From contig NZ_CP174509.1 in the NCBI RefSeq assembly GCF_045920555.1, positions 5,456,001 through 5,520,000 on the forward strand: a DNA stretch of 64,000 bases, in the 5' to 3' direction. Position numbers and translations under genes: made by a program. Shown here piece by piece: positions 25,716 through 34,560 of the stretch. The notes beneath the pieces are model-generated. The model did no database searches. It saw nothing but the letters and a program-made list of their open reading frames with translations, and was not told the DNA's origin. The DNA is from Pseudalkalibacillus sp045920555. Lineage in GTDB: Bacteria; Bacillota; Bacilli; Bacillales; Fictibacillaceae. Numbering within the stretch: position 1 is the first letter of the stretch; each line of letters opens with the position of its first letter.

Positions 25716-26161
25716 AATATGCAAAAATCATACTGCCATTTCATACATAAATTAAATGCCAAATACAGGAACGGTATTTTAAAATCCAAGAAGTTCTCTC
25801 AGAATATCTATTATGACTTTACTCATAGCGGATATATACTTCCTCAAGGGGCAATAATGCATACAATTCCCGAGCTAATCTGATAGTGACTGAACAAACA
25901 GACTTAATCCTGGTAAATTTCATTGTATGTCCTTTTGCCATCTGCTTCTTTGATAATTTCCGGTGAGACTCGGGATGACATCATCGGAGTGGACATGGAT
26001 GTTAACGACCTCTTGTGTGGTTGAAAGTCATGAAGTTTCCTAACTAATCAACATAAAATTAATACTTTTTTCTTCTTTTTGTGTTTGAGTGTTATATTCC
26101 TCTTCGAGGCCTTCCCCCAGGAAAATCCTTTTATTGTAATTAACCCCCTATGTGCTATTAA

Positions 26162-26191
26162 AAAAGCGCTTTCCTAATATAGAAAAGCGCT
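26162..26191. terminator. Hairpin near the ATPase remnant
   Basis: AGCGCTTTC pairs with GAAAAGCGCT; A- and T-rich on the flanks. It lies 60 bp beyond the stop of the minus-strand ATPase gene and could terminate it. Confidence 0.5.
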
Positions 26192-26252
26192 CGTAATTAG
26201 TCCATTAGGGGAAATTTAATAGCAGCCTTACGAAATAGATTAAAAGAAAATA

Positions 26253-27240
26253 TTATGGAGAAGGAATTGGAAGGTTTACTTTTTCAATTTCCAAATATGC
26301 ATGAAAAGCAGGATTGATTTGGTAACGTTTTGAACAAGAATTACGTTCAGATAACCTATCAGCAAGCTTATCTGTAATTTGAGTAGATCGCTTTTCACTA
26401 TAATACTCAAATTTACCCTCTTGTATTTCTTGACCTATGAATGTCATTTCACATAGTATTCTGATTATGTCTTCTATATTAGTCAAGGTGTTTTTCCTTA
26501 AAGATTCTTCTAATTCTTCCTTATTAATAATTGATTTTTCTCCTGCAAATTCATAAAGTATTGATTCTAAGTTTTTAATTCTGCCACCATTTTCAGGAAA
26601 TAGAGATTGAAGTGCGTATTCTGAATATGAATATTCAGCCGCTTTAAAGTCTTCCTCTTCAACTTTAGAATGCCCTTTGTTCACCGCTTCCTGTAATGCT
26701 GTTTTAAATAAAAAAACGATATCACGGGGCCTAGGAAGTATTAAACTTTGAACATAGGTTCTTAAAGGGATCCCATCTATATGTTTACAAAAATATTTTT
26801 CCCATAACACATCAGGACTAGTTACTCCATCACTACTGTAATCAATTCTATTTTCAATAACTCTGAATAATAAACTAGGCTCTGACCATGTTAAATGTCT
26901 AAATGGAATTTTGTCCCTCTCAGAGGCAAAACTCATAATTCGAGAAAATATATCACTTCTAAGAAATACAATTAGTGACATATTCACTTTAATATGCTTG
27001 TAGCTATTCTTTTAAAATTCATCAGAAATTTTATGAACTACATTTAATAACCCAAATAGTAAGTCACTTAATTTTTCTAAATCAGCATTGTCATTCCAAC
27101 TCTTATCTAAATTATTGAGTATACTTACTTTTTCTCTTTTATGTAGTACCTTCCCTAAATGCTCCCTTAATTTTTTTATCATAGTATCGTGTAGAAACTC
27201 ACTAACTTTTAATCGTTGTTCTTCAATAGAATCAGTCTGT
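26253..27240 (-). pseudogene. P-loop ATPase (Sll1717-like/conflict type), truncated with nonsense codon
   Basis: Two pieces share one frame. The upstream part (about 27240-27022) contains a degraded Walker B region (VSILNNLDKSWNDNADLEKL) and ends in a TAA followed by KNSYKHIKVN. The downstream part (244 residues) starts MSLIVFLRSDIFSRIM and continues through PRPRDIVFLFKTALQEA. The TAA reads as a CAA mutated to stop. The Walker A half is absent; upstream sequence is a recombinase tail. Families with this FLRxDIF signature are large ATPases often found in defence or conflict loci, a link that I infer from memory. Confidence 0.6.
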
Positions 27241-27318
27241 TTGCAGGAAGCAGGAGTAAAAAAGACGACCTTTTATAAGCTGGTTAAGGAGTATGAACGA
27301 CAAACAACTATATTATAG
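27241..27318 (+). pseudogene. Serine recombinase C-terminal HTH remnant
   Basis: LQEAGVKKTTFYKLVKEYERQ is the terminal helix-turn-helix of a resolvase or invertase. The frame is fused to the opposite-strand ATPase fragment at 27240. All of the catalytic domain is missing. Confidence 0.5.
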
Positions 27319-27591
27319 GAAGAATCTCGTAATAAATTTAAATAAATCCCCTCATAATCATACGATTTAATGGAAAAAAGATTATTGAGAAAACTGTACA
27401 GTTTAGTAAAAAGTTGAAGTTAATTGACCCACGTGTTCAAGAGAAAAGTTTAAAATATATATAGGTGAATTTAAATAGACCAGTGTAATCCTATAAAACT
27501 ATCTGGAACACATTGGTTGAATAGATTTTTATTGACGATATAGCAAAGATAGGGTTCATTTTTTAGCTTTGTGTTACCACTACAGTAATAA

Positions 27592-27789
27592 TCAGCTGCT
27601 TGATCCCATTTGTTGCTGAGCCATTTGAACCAGACGCTTGGTAATTTCTCCACCAACTGAGCCGTTTTGGCGAGATGATGTGTCCGGTCCCAGTTGTACA
27701 TTGAATTCGTTCGCAATTCCATATTTCATTTGATCCATTGCTGCTTCTGCTCCTCGAACTAACAAATTATTGGTATTACTTTGTGCCAT
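27592..27789 (-). CDS. Small acid-soluble spore protein, alpha/beta type
   Basis: 65 residues from ATG 27789, with AAGGGAGCAAACAAC before it. The conserved blocks NNLLVRGAEAAMDQMKYGIANEFNVQLGPDTSSRQNGSVGGEITKRLVQMAQ include the GPR protease cleavage region (KYGIANEF). These proteins coat DNA in the dormant spore and protect it from UV and heat. The longer frame upstream adds 10 residues without a better start. Expression would depend on sigma-G in the forespore; I did not find an unambiguous promoter. Marks the host as a spore former. Confidence 0.95.
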   Translation of the reverse strand: MAQSNTNNLLVRGAEAAMDQMKYGIANEFNVQLGPDTSSRQNGSVGGEITKRLVQMAQQQMGSSS

Positions 27790-28326
27790 GTTGTTTGCTC
27801 CCTTCGATTGACCGTTCAAAAGCTTTATAATTTAAGTATTAAATGAAATTCAGAATCTATACAAGGAAAAAAATGGTAATATAGAGCGTTTGGGTTTTAA
27901 GTATTAGGGGGAAGACAATCATACCAAGGGGCTTATTTTTTTCTTAAATCGGATATTACTTCATAATAGGAATGCTGCCCGATTGCTGAAGATTAACTGT
28001 CTGTTACACGTGCTAATTGAACACATTGTTTATCGTAACAAAAATCATGATTCAAATCGGCAAATACGATTATTTATATATACGTTGACATACAAGTCAT
28101 CATATGTTTTAACATTATGATTAACATATATATTAGTTTAGTAAAAAACTTGCGGATCAGATCAGCTGTCCAACTATGTCTTAAAGGACTAACATTTATC
28201 CCGTAACCCTGACGATGATATAGTTTTTTCTAAATAAATGTGAACAGCACTGGTAAAATACCCAATATCAGCACTTGAAAATTCCCCATTATTAGCGGAC
28301 ACTCTCCTCAAGAGGGGAGAAAAATT
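27790..28326. other. Intergenic, 540 bp
   Basis: A partial GGGCGC-family arm (AATGCTGCCCGATTGCTGAA at about 27980) and, from about 28230, the probable left end of the IS21-type element below (CAGCACTGGTAAAATACCCA). No gene seen. Confidence 0.45.
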
Positions 28327-28982
28327 ATGGTCCAGAATGGAGAATTTTTTATGATTAAGCAAATGAAACAAAATGGAATGACCATCACGCAAATTGCCGA
28401 AGAACTGGGGAGAGATCGTAAAACAATCAGAAAATGGCTAAACGAAAAAGAACCTCGAATTATCAACGTCGTACAACCCAGCCAGGCAAGCTAGAGCCTT
28501 TTAAATCGTACGTTCGTCAACGTATGGAGGAAGGATGCCTGAATGCCGTTGTCCTATTTGACGAACTGAAAGCAAAGGGTTATACCGGGCAACTCACCTT
28601 ACTGTGTAATTTCATGAGACCCTTACGTCCCATCATTATCGCAAAAGCAACAGAGCGATTTGAAACACCTCCGGGCAAACAAGCCCAGGTAGACTGGGGA
28701 CAATTTACGGTCGATTGGAACGGAAAGAAAAAACTAGAGACGCTAATAGGCTGCCACTTACGGGCTATGCAGTATTTTGGTGGAAAAACCGAAACGTGCC
28801 TGTACGATAATATGAAGACCGTTGTTGCCGGACAGGATGATCAAGGAGAAGTCATCTGGAACGAGAGATTTACCCATTTTGCCAGCCATCATGGGTTTAA
28901 CTTAAGACGATGTCAGCCGTACCGGGCTCGTACAAAGGGAAAAGTTGAAAATGGTGTGGGCTATGTACGCAAGAATTTTTAG
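28327..28982 (+). pseudogene. IS21-family transposase IstA, frameshifted, deleted and truncated
   Basis: Starts at ATG 28327 behind GAGGGGAG: MIKQMKQNGMTITQIAEELGRDRKTIRKWL is the N-terminal HTH. A one-base shift near 28455 moves the rest to the frame holding YQRRTTQPGKLEPFKSYV and GCLNAVVLFDELKAKGYTGQ. QAQVDWGQFTVDWNG carries the first catalytic Asp. About 20 residues are missing after NGKKK by comparison with relatives. YRARTKGKVENGVGYVRKNF holds the Glu region; there the gene ends at the IS3 remnant. No istB follows. Confidence 0.8.
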
Positions 28983-29774
28983 CCTCGCGTTCATAGGAGG
29001 TGTATTGGGCACCTTGATCACTGTGTAAGATAACTTCATGAGTCTCTCTTCCTCTACATGCAGCTTTTAGCGTATCGAGTACAAGGCTAACTTCTTGAGT
29101 ATCACTTACCTTGTAGGCAACGATCTCGTTATTGTACAAATCCATAATCGTAGACAAATACAACGTTTTTTCTCCATAGGTTAAATACGTGATATCGGTT
29201 ACCCATTTCTGATTGGGTTTCTTAGCCACGAAGTTTTGATTTAGAAGGTTGGGGACCACAATCTTACTTTCACCCGCAACGTATACTTTCTTTTTCACCT
29301 TTACTTGGCATTGAATAGAGTATTTCTGCATGATCTTTTGTACTGTTTTACGATTCACTTTTATTTTGTGATCTTTCCAAAGGAGTCCCTTTACGATTCG
29401 GTGTCCTACTCGATATGAAAGATGCTTACAAATATCGATGATGAACTGATGGAGGGGCGGAAGCTCCCTTAATACATCTCGTTTCCAACGATAATATGTG
29501 GATCTAGGAACTCCTAAGCATTCACAAATCCTCTTAATTGAATATTTTACTTTGAAAGCCTCTACAACTTCGATGAATATTTCTGGTACCACTTCCTTTT
29601 AGCCATAATTTCTTTATTGGTAAGCTCTCCAGCAAGCTTTAAACGAATAACCTCTTGTTTGATATGTTCTGGATAATACGTTTTCTTCTTCCCCATAAGA
29701 AAAACACCCCTATATGTCGATATTTGTTTATACGACTTAGGTGGTGTTTTTTCCTGTCTCATTTTACTGGGTCA
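28983..29774 (-). mobile_element. IS3-family (IS150-like) insertion sequence remnant
   Basis: Its 5' end reads, on the minus strand, TGACCCAGTAAAATGAGACA at 29774, a terminal sequence typical of IS150-like elements. The other end is lost at the junction with the IS21 transposase near 28983, so the two elements have recombined or one inserted in the other and the rest was deleted. Confidence 0.75.
28984..29696 (-). pseudogene. IS3-family transposase, orfA and orfB remnants
   Basis: OrfA starts at ATG 29696 (MGKKKTYYPEHIKQEVIRLKL) and is cut after about 28 residues by an internal deletion. OrfB follows: YSIKRICECLGVPRSTYYRW, then the integrase core NQKWVTDITYL (Asp), VILHSDQGAQYTS (Asp). The protein ends soon after with foreign sequence, so the final Glu (DNAxxESFF) is absent. 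Not functional. Confidence 0.85.
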
Positions 29775-30422
29775 CTCTAGTGTTAACCGACATAGCTTTT
29801 TTTATCGATATAGTTAAGGATCTTCTTAATACCTTCCTTGATTAACCCTTTTTTGTATCGAGTCAGAAAATCACAATAGTCACACTAATCAGTTTTTCTA
29901 ACGTGTAGGGGTGACCGTTAAAGACCTCCGAGAGATCGCTTAGTAACGTTTTTTCCTTAATGCAGCTTTCCTAATTATTCTGACGTACATGGTCCTGAGA
30001 GATGGCTGTGTGTCCTCTACATAGTCAATTGAATTCTTCATAACAATGAACCTCCGGCCTTATGGATTTATCTCTTATTATGAGATTGTTATATATAAAC
30101 TCATCGGTACGCCTCACTTGGTCCAAGTATTCATCAAATAGAATTTTTAATAATCAACCTGGTCAAAATGTGTTTTGCTTAATCCACTAATATCTCACAA
30201 AGAACAAATGCATAAAAGTCACACCTTGGTAATTTAGTTTTACCTAGGTCAGAACAATCAAATCTACTATACACAGCATAAGCTGGATCAATACTAGTAG
30301 CTAATAAACAAACAACGGAAAAAGATTCCTTCAAAATTAGAAAACACAAAAAACCCGAATGTTAATAACTTTTTTAGTGTCCATCATTCGGGTTATAGTC
30401 CGAAGTTTCCAGAGCCTTCTCT
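29775..30422. other. Intergenic, 650 bp, with gene relics
   Basis: On the minus strand a start-like MKNSIDYVEDTQPSLRTMYV (about 30048) and, in another frame further on, AISEVFNGHPYTLEKL and KGLIKEGIKKILNYIDKK suggest a decayed regulator or small protein; I cannot name it. The NhaC terminator sits at 30352-30394. Confidence 0.35.
30352..30394 (-). terminator. Terminator of the NhaC gene
   Basis: AACCCGAATG pairs with CATTCGGGTT (10 bp); on the minus strand it is followed by TTTTTTGTG. It starts 29 bp after the stop. Confidence 0.75.
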
Positions 30423-31850
30423 TTAAGATGCCTTTTGATCGTTTGCCTCCATTTCTTTTCGGTCTTGATCACTCATAAAAGTAATTTTGTAGCCAAGCAA
30501 AGCAAAAATAATGGCTAGGATTGGCACGGTGAAGTTCAAAATAGCATACGGCGCGTATTCAAACGGATGCACTGACAGTGTAGACATAATAAATACTGCG
30601 CAAGTATTCCACGGGATAAATACAGAGGTCACTGTCCCTCCATCTTCAAGTGCGCGCGATAGATTTTTGGATTGCAGATTTTTATCCTTATAAGCCTGTG
30701 CATACATTCTACCAGGCAACAGGACGGATATATATTGTTCTGCTGCGGCAATATTTGTAAAAAAGGAGGATAAAACAGTTGTAGCCACAAGGCTTCTCGC
30801 TGAACGTGCCAGTTTAAGAATCTGATCGACAATTGCTTTTAGCATTCCTGTCTGTTCCATGACACCGCCAAAGGTCATAGCAACAATTGTCAATGAAACA
30901 GTGTACATCATATCATCAATGCCGCCTCTATTAAAAAGGTCGTCCACAAGGCTATTTCCGCTTTCGATTAAAAAGCCGCTCTGAAGCGTATTCACAGCAT
31001 CTCCTACTGAACCGCCCTGAACGAAAATATGGCAAAGCCAGCCAAGTACAACTCCAGCCGCCAATGCAGGAAGGGCCGGAACCTTTTTGGCTACCAGAAA
31101 AATTACCAGTACAGGCACGAGCAGAAGCCAAGGAGAAATGACGAAGCTCCCAGAAAGCACCTTCATTACCTCTGTAATATTTTCATTGTTTAATTTACTC
31201 CCGCCGAACTGCCTGCCCATAATCCAATACGTAATAACTGCAATAATTAGTGCAGGAATGGTGGTGTAAAACATGTGGTGGATATGTTTAAACAAGTCTG
31301 TCCCCGTTATCCCTGCAGCCAAATTGGTTGTATCGGATAGCGGCGACATCTTGTCCCCAAAATAGGCACCGGAAATAATGGCACCTGCCGCCATCGGAGC
31401 TGGAATGCCCATACTGATTCCAATCCCCATGCCTGCAACCCCGATTGTTCCCATCGTGGACCAGGAGCTGCCAATCGCCAGTGTAACAATCGCACTAATG
31501 ACGCATATTGAAACCAAAAACATCGAAGGCGTAATAAGCTTTAGTCCATAGTAAATCATCGTCGCGACAATTCCGCCGCCAATCCAAGAACCAATCGTCA
31601 ATCCTACCATAATGATAATCAGGATTGCTGGAAGAGCTAATCGAATCCCTTTATAAAAACCTTCTTCAATGTCATTCCATTTAAATCCGTAACGCCAAGC
31701 AATGAAAGCAGATACAATTGTACCTATAATTAATGGCACATGCGGGCTTCCCTCAAATTTTACAATCGTGACAGCCATGACAGCAATCATCACCAATAAC
31801 GGCAGCACGGCCATCCAAAACGGAACCTTCTTCCCTGTCGATTCATCCAT
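30423..31850 (-). CDS. NhaC-family Na+/H+ antiporter
   Basis: 475 residues with about 11-12 membrane helices, normal for the NhaC family. Characteristic sequence includes GSSWSTMGTIGVAGMGIGISMGIPAPMAAGAIISGAYFGDKMSPLSDTTNLAAG, with the conserved Asp and Ser/Thr pairs of the ion path, and the C-terminal repeat GGTVTSVFIPWNTCAVFIMSTL. It exchanges Na+ (or a substrate such as malate for lactate in the related MleN) for H+ across the membrane. GGAGGAAACTAT precedes the ATG. It is transcribed alone, with a paired palindrome about 170-200 bp upstream. Confidence 0.9.
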   Translation of the reverse strand: MDESTGKKVPFWMAVLPLLVMIAVMAVTIVKFEGSPHVPLIIGTIVSAFIAWRYGFKWNDIEEGFYKGIRLALPAILIIIMVGLTIGSWIGGGIVATMIYYGLKLITPSMFLVSICVISAIVTLAIGSSWSTMGTIGVAGMGIGISMGIPAPMAAGAIISGAYFGDKMSPLSDTTNLAAGITGTDLFKHIHHMFYTTIPALIIAVITYWIMGRQFGGSKLNNENITEVMKVLSGSFVISPWLLLVPVLVIFLVAKKVPALPALAAGVVLGWLCHIFVQGGSVGDAVNTLQSGFLIESGNSLVDDLFNRGGIDDMMYTVSLTIVAMTFGGVMEQTGMLKAIVDQILKLARSARSLVATTVLSSFFTNIAAAEQYISVLLPGRMYAQAYKDKNLQSKNLSRALEDGGTVTSVFIPWNTCAVFIMSTLSVHPFEYAPYAILNFTVPILAIIFALLGYKITFMSDQDRKEMEANDQKAS

Positions 31851-32014
31851 ATAGTTTCCTCCTTTTAAAATAAAAAACTTTAGAATATCCTTTGCAAGAT
31901 TAATGCCAAAACATAAAATAACGTCATTTTTCTGATTTTCATGTTGAAAAATGCTCCGTCTGGGGTGTTTCTATATAATTTAGAATGCAAAATAATTTGG
32001 CGATCGCACACTCA

Positions 32015-32051
32015 TTTTGCATGCAAAAGCAAAGAATTTTTGCATGCAAAA
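32015..32051. promoter_or_regulatory. Twin 14-bp palindromes, candidate operator
   Basis: TTTTGCATGCAAAA occurs twice (32015-32028 and 32038-32051), start to start 23 bp apart, which places both near the same DNA face. Such twin dyads usually bind a dimeric repressor cooperatively. The nearest gene is the NhaC antiporter, transcribed away to the left. Confidence 0.4.
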
Positions 32052-32204
32052 ACCACTTATTCCAATATTGGCCAAGCAAAAGGGCATGGAATATATCACC
32101 TTGTGAAGTTCCAAATCTGTTAAGTGATCTTTTCCTTCCTCTGTGTAACTCTCTAAAAAAAGCCGGACTTTATTTTAATTGTTATTTTGCACATCCAACT
32201 TTTA

Positions 32205-32242
32205 AAACCCAGCTCCTTCACATCGGAAGATTAGCTGGGTTT
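32205..32242. terminator. Terminator hairpin
   Basis: AAACCCAGCT pairs with AGCTGGGTTT across an 18-base loop, then CTTAATTA. No intact gene ends here, so it probably marks a lost gene. Confidence 0.6.
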
Positions 32243-32446
32243 CTTAATTATTTAAATCCACTCATTTATAGAACTATTCTGATCGGTTAAGTAAAAAAAG
32301 CGAATGCGGAAGATCTTTCCAATGCCTTAATAAAATAAAAACAATTATAGTTTAGGTGAAAGTTTTCACTAACTATTCACTATACCAATTTTCTTTAACC
32401 TTTTTAGTCCTAGCTATTGACCTTCTATTAGCTGGTATTGTGAATG

Positions 32447-32493
32447 AAACGCCTAATTTCTCGTTTACTACATTGTTGAGAAGTTAGACGTTT
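32447..32493. terminator. Terminator-like hairpin
   Basis: AAACGCCTAATTTCTC pairs with GAGAAGTTAGACGTTT with two mismatches, then TTATATTTGG. Confidence 0.45.
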
Positions 32494-32927
32494 TTATATT
32501 TGGGTTTTCTTAGCGTAGGATTTTTTCAAAATGTTACCGATATCCCACTTAGTGGGGATAATATCACTTTAGATAGTTTTTAAAGAAATTCGTTTGTTTT
32601 AATGAAGACTACCCTTCAAGAAATTCTCTTTTTTATAGCCTGTGACAAAGGGTGCAGATTTGTCATATTTATTAAGTATACGGGTATATAAGGCAAAATC
32701 ACTCAATCATAAAAGGACATACTTCGGGTGGAGAATGACTATAGTCCGCTTTGTTTTTTCGACAATTTGAAACAACGTTTAAATTCACTTTTTATGTTAT
32801 AAACCCAATCCATTAATGGGTAATTGGGGACCGGTACATCTTCAATTCTTTTTTCAACATTTTTTCTATCAGGACCCATTATAGCATGATATAATTAATC
32901 TAATAGAGTAGTGAAAGGATTGATATC

Positions 32928-33133
32928 ATGGAAGATATGCTAAAACAGATATTACAAGGAATAAATGAGCTAAAGGCCGAAATAAAAAATATAAAGAGCA
33001 ACAAAGCAATGACATGAAAAAGATTGATACAAGGTTAAAGGCAATGAATGAAAGATTAGATTCTTTTAAATTTGATACAGATTATATCGTCCAAAAACGT
33101 TACCGTTCACCTTGCTTAATGTTAAACCAATAA
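32928..33133 (+). pseudogene. Small coiled-coil protein, frameshifted
   Basis: ATG follows GTGAAAGGATTGATATC. The first frame reads MEDMLKQILQGINELKAEIK and stops at 33015; the next frame continues the same heptad-rich pattern (KKIDTRLKAMNERLDSFKFDTDYIVQKR). Joining them gives a helical protein of about 65 residues like many small Bacillus proteins of unknown role. One base change near 33000 would restore it. Confidence 0.5.
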
Positions 33134-33136
33134 TAA

Positions 33137-33204
33137 CTTATTCTACAATCTGGCCCGTATACGAAAAGACGCGTTATTCGATAAACGCGCCCGATTTGAA
33201 GATC
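33137..33204 (-). repeat. Dispersed hairpin repeat, intact; empty site of the tandem introns
   Basis: Read on the minus strand: GATCTTCAAATCGGGCGC, GTTTATCGAATAACGCGTC, TTTTCGTATACGGGCCA, GATTGTAGAATAAG. This is the uninterrupted form of the sequence that carries the two group II introns at 22623-24366; the junction corresponds to 33186/33187. Internal complementarity lets it fold into stems. Confidence 0.8.
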
Positions 33205-33272
33205 AAAGGCTATTGAAGCTGGCTCGCACTCATTGAACTTTAGCACCCTTTGTAGAATAAGCGAAAGATAAT

Positions 33273-33690
33273 TTAAAGATTCACTGACTGTTGCAAATGA
33301 CTTTCCACTTTTCTATTTGAAACATAACTATGCAAAATCATTCCAAGAATGACTATAAAAATACCGTACCAAGATAAAAGTAAAGGAAGTGGTATCGACA
33401 AAAATATTTGTTCCCCAACTAATGCAAAAAGCAATTCCATTGATTGCGTGGCTTCAACAGAAGCTAATTTTTGCATATTTCCTCTAACCATATCTGTTGC
33501 TTTGAAAAATAGGACAGTAGCAATTACTCCAGAACAAAGTCCACCAATAAAGATTGAAGACTCTGCCCCTAACTTGGTAATCCAACGGTATAAAAACCAT
33601 ACAAGAAAAGTAAAAACCAGAAAGGAAGACTTGCTAGTGTCATTCCTAACACTCGTTGATAAGCATCTAAACGCCCTTCACATACATCTA
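33273..33690 (-). pseudogene. DMT/EamA-family transporter, C-terminal remnant with frameshift
   Basis: Two frames together give membrane-helix sequence: MTLASLPFWFLLFLYGFYTV (about 33650-33560), then, after a frame change, GAESSIFIGGLCSGVIATVLFF and ATDMVRGNMQKLASVEATQSMELLFALVGE, ending LPLLLSWYGIFIVILGMILH. This is the second EamA repeat of a drug/metabolite exporter. The first half is gone. Not functional. Confidence 0.65.
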
Positions 33691-33796
33691 TCATCTTACG
33701 ATTCCCTAAAGGATAGGCAAAGACCTTCTATAAAAGAGGGGATTACCTTTAAGGACAGTTTAATAAAAGGTTTATCACGATTAAGTTTGTCTAGAC

Positions 33797-34477
33797 TTAA
33801 AAATCGATAATGAACTTCTGATTTTCATGGATGGATCCTTCGTTCTTAAATATATCACTTGTCGTTATCTCGATAGAAGTTAGGTTTTCTGGTTTTGTTT
33901 GCTCTAAAATGAATCCGAGTTGTCCGTACCTTTTCTCGCCTGGAGCATAGTCGCCATACAGTTTCTCTAAATAAAAATCATCTTCAAAGCTTGTCTGTTC
34001 TCCTTCATTTGTTTCCAAATGGGACACGGGTGCAAAATTCAAGGTTTCATCTGACGTGTTTTCCACAACAATTCTTAGCTTTACATAATTGAAATTCGAT
34101 TCTTGATGTGTGTAGCCATGAAAGAAATCGATCAAGTCAGGCGAAGGGGAATAATTCAACAGCTTTGCCTCTTTAATGGTGACTTCGATTGGTCCAATGG
34201 AAACATGTTTATCCTCAGAGGAAATCGCTAATAGTTTTATCACACCATCTTGATCACGATGAGTTTTGCCAACCTCAGTAAGTTCTTGGTCATTTGGAGC
34301 TTGTGGGTTTTTAATGAACGGATCTTGTTTTTTCCTAACCGCGTCATTTTCATCCTTCTCTTCTATTATTGCTTTTTCTTCGGGTTTCACATTAGAAGAG
34401 TCGGCCTTTCCGTCATCATTCATACAACCAGTCAACAAGATGGTTGCTGCAAAAAATAGAAACCAAAGATGCTTCAT
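33797..34477 (-). CDS. Secreted lipoprotein with DUF4352-like C-terminal domain
   Basis: About 226 residues. The start MKHLWFLFFAATILLTGC carries a type II signal with lipobox LLTGC, so it should be lipid-anchored on the outer face of the membrane. An acidic linker (about residues 25-70) leads to a beta-sandwich (VSIGPIEVTIKEAKLLNYSPSP, KLRIVVENTSDETLNFAP, GFILEQTKPENLTSIEI) like the DUF4352/DUF5067 immunoglobulin-type domain. I chose the ATG at 34477, 9 bases after AGGAGG. It follows the alkaline phosphatase on the same strand with a weak hairpin between. Exact role unknown. Confidence 0.75.
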   Translation of the reverse strand: MKHLWFLFFAATILLTGCMNDDGKADSSNVKPEEKAIIEEKDENDAVRKKQDPFIKNPQAPNDQELTEVGKTHRDQDGVIKLLAISSEDKHVSIGPIEVTIKEAKLLNYSPSPDLIDFFHGYTHQESNFNYVKLRIVVENTSDETLNFAPVSHLETNEGEQTSFEDDFYLEKLYGDYAPGEKRYGQLGFILEQTKPENLTSIEITTSDIFKNEGSIHENQKFIIDF

Positions 34478-34525
34478 GTCCTTCATCCTCCTGGTTGTTC
34501 GATTGTTATCTTTAGACACAGTTGC

Positions 34526-34548
34526 CCCGTTGCCTAAGAGACAACGGG
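34526..34548 (-). terminator. Short hairpin between phoA and the lipoprotein gene
   Basis: CCCGTTG pairs with CAACGGG over a 9-base loop, 13 bp after the alkaline phosphatase stop. No long U-run; may reduce but not abolish readthrough. Confidence 0.4.
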
Positions 34549-34560
34549 TGATGTGCAATC

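Larger units (their letters stand above)
25305..26252. other. Intergenic, 950 bp, with hairpins and possible relics
   Basis: No supported gene. Contents: perfect hairpin 25447-25490; a partial GGGCGC repeat near 25628-25650 (AATCGGGCGCTTAAGTGGAA); hairpin 25661-25715; a short minus-strand frame at 25823-25927 (MKFTRIKSVCSVTIRLAREL) with no ribosome site; hairpin 26162-26191. Two short frames near 25950 look like degraded coding sequence but I cannot name them. Confidence 0.5.
31851..32927. other. Intergenic, about 1.1 kb
   Basis: No gene supported. Contents: twin palindromes at 32015-32051, terminator-like hairpins at 32205-32242 and 32447-32493, and low-complexity AT sequence. Two overlapping short plus-strand frames near 31985-32290 have no ribosome site. 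Confidence 0.5.

Noticed and set aside
28189..28392. Minus-strand 67-codon ORF before the IS21 remnant
   Set aside because: Antisense to the IS21 left end and IstA start.
33349..33810. Plus-strand 153-codon ORF
   Set aside because: Antisense to the EamA remnant; the minus strand carries the membrane-helix signal.
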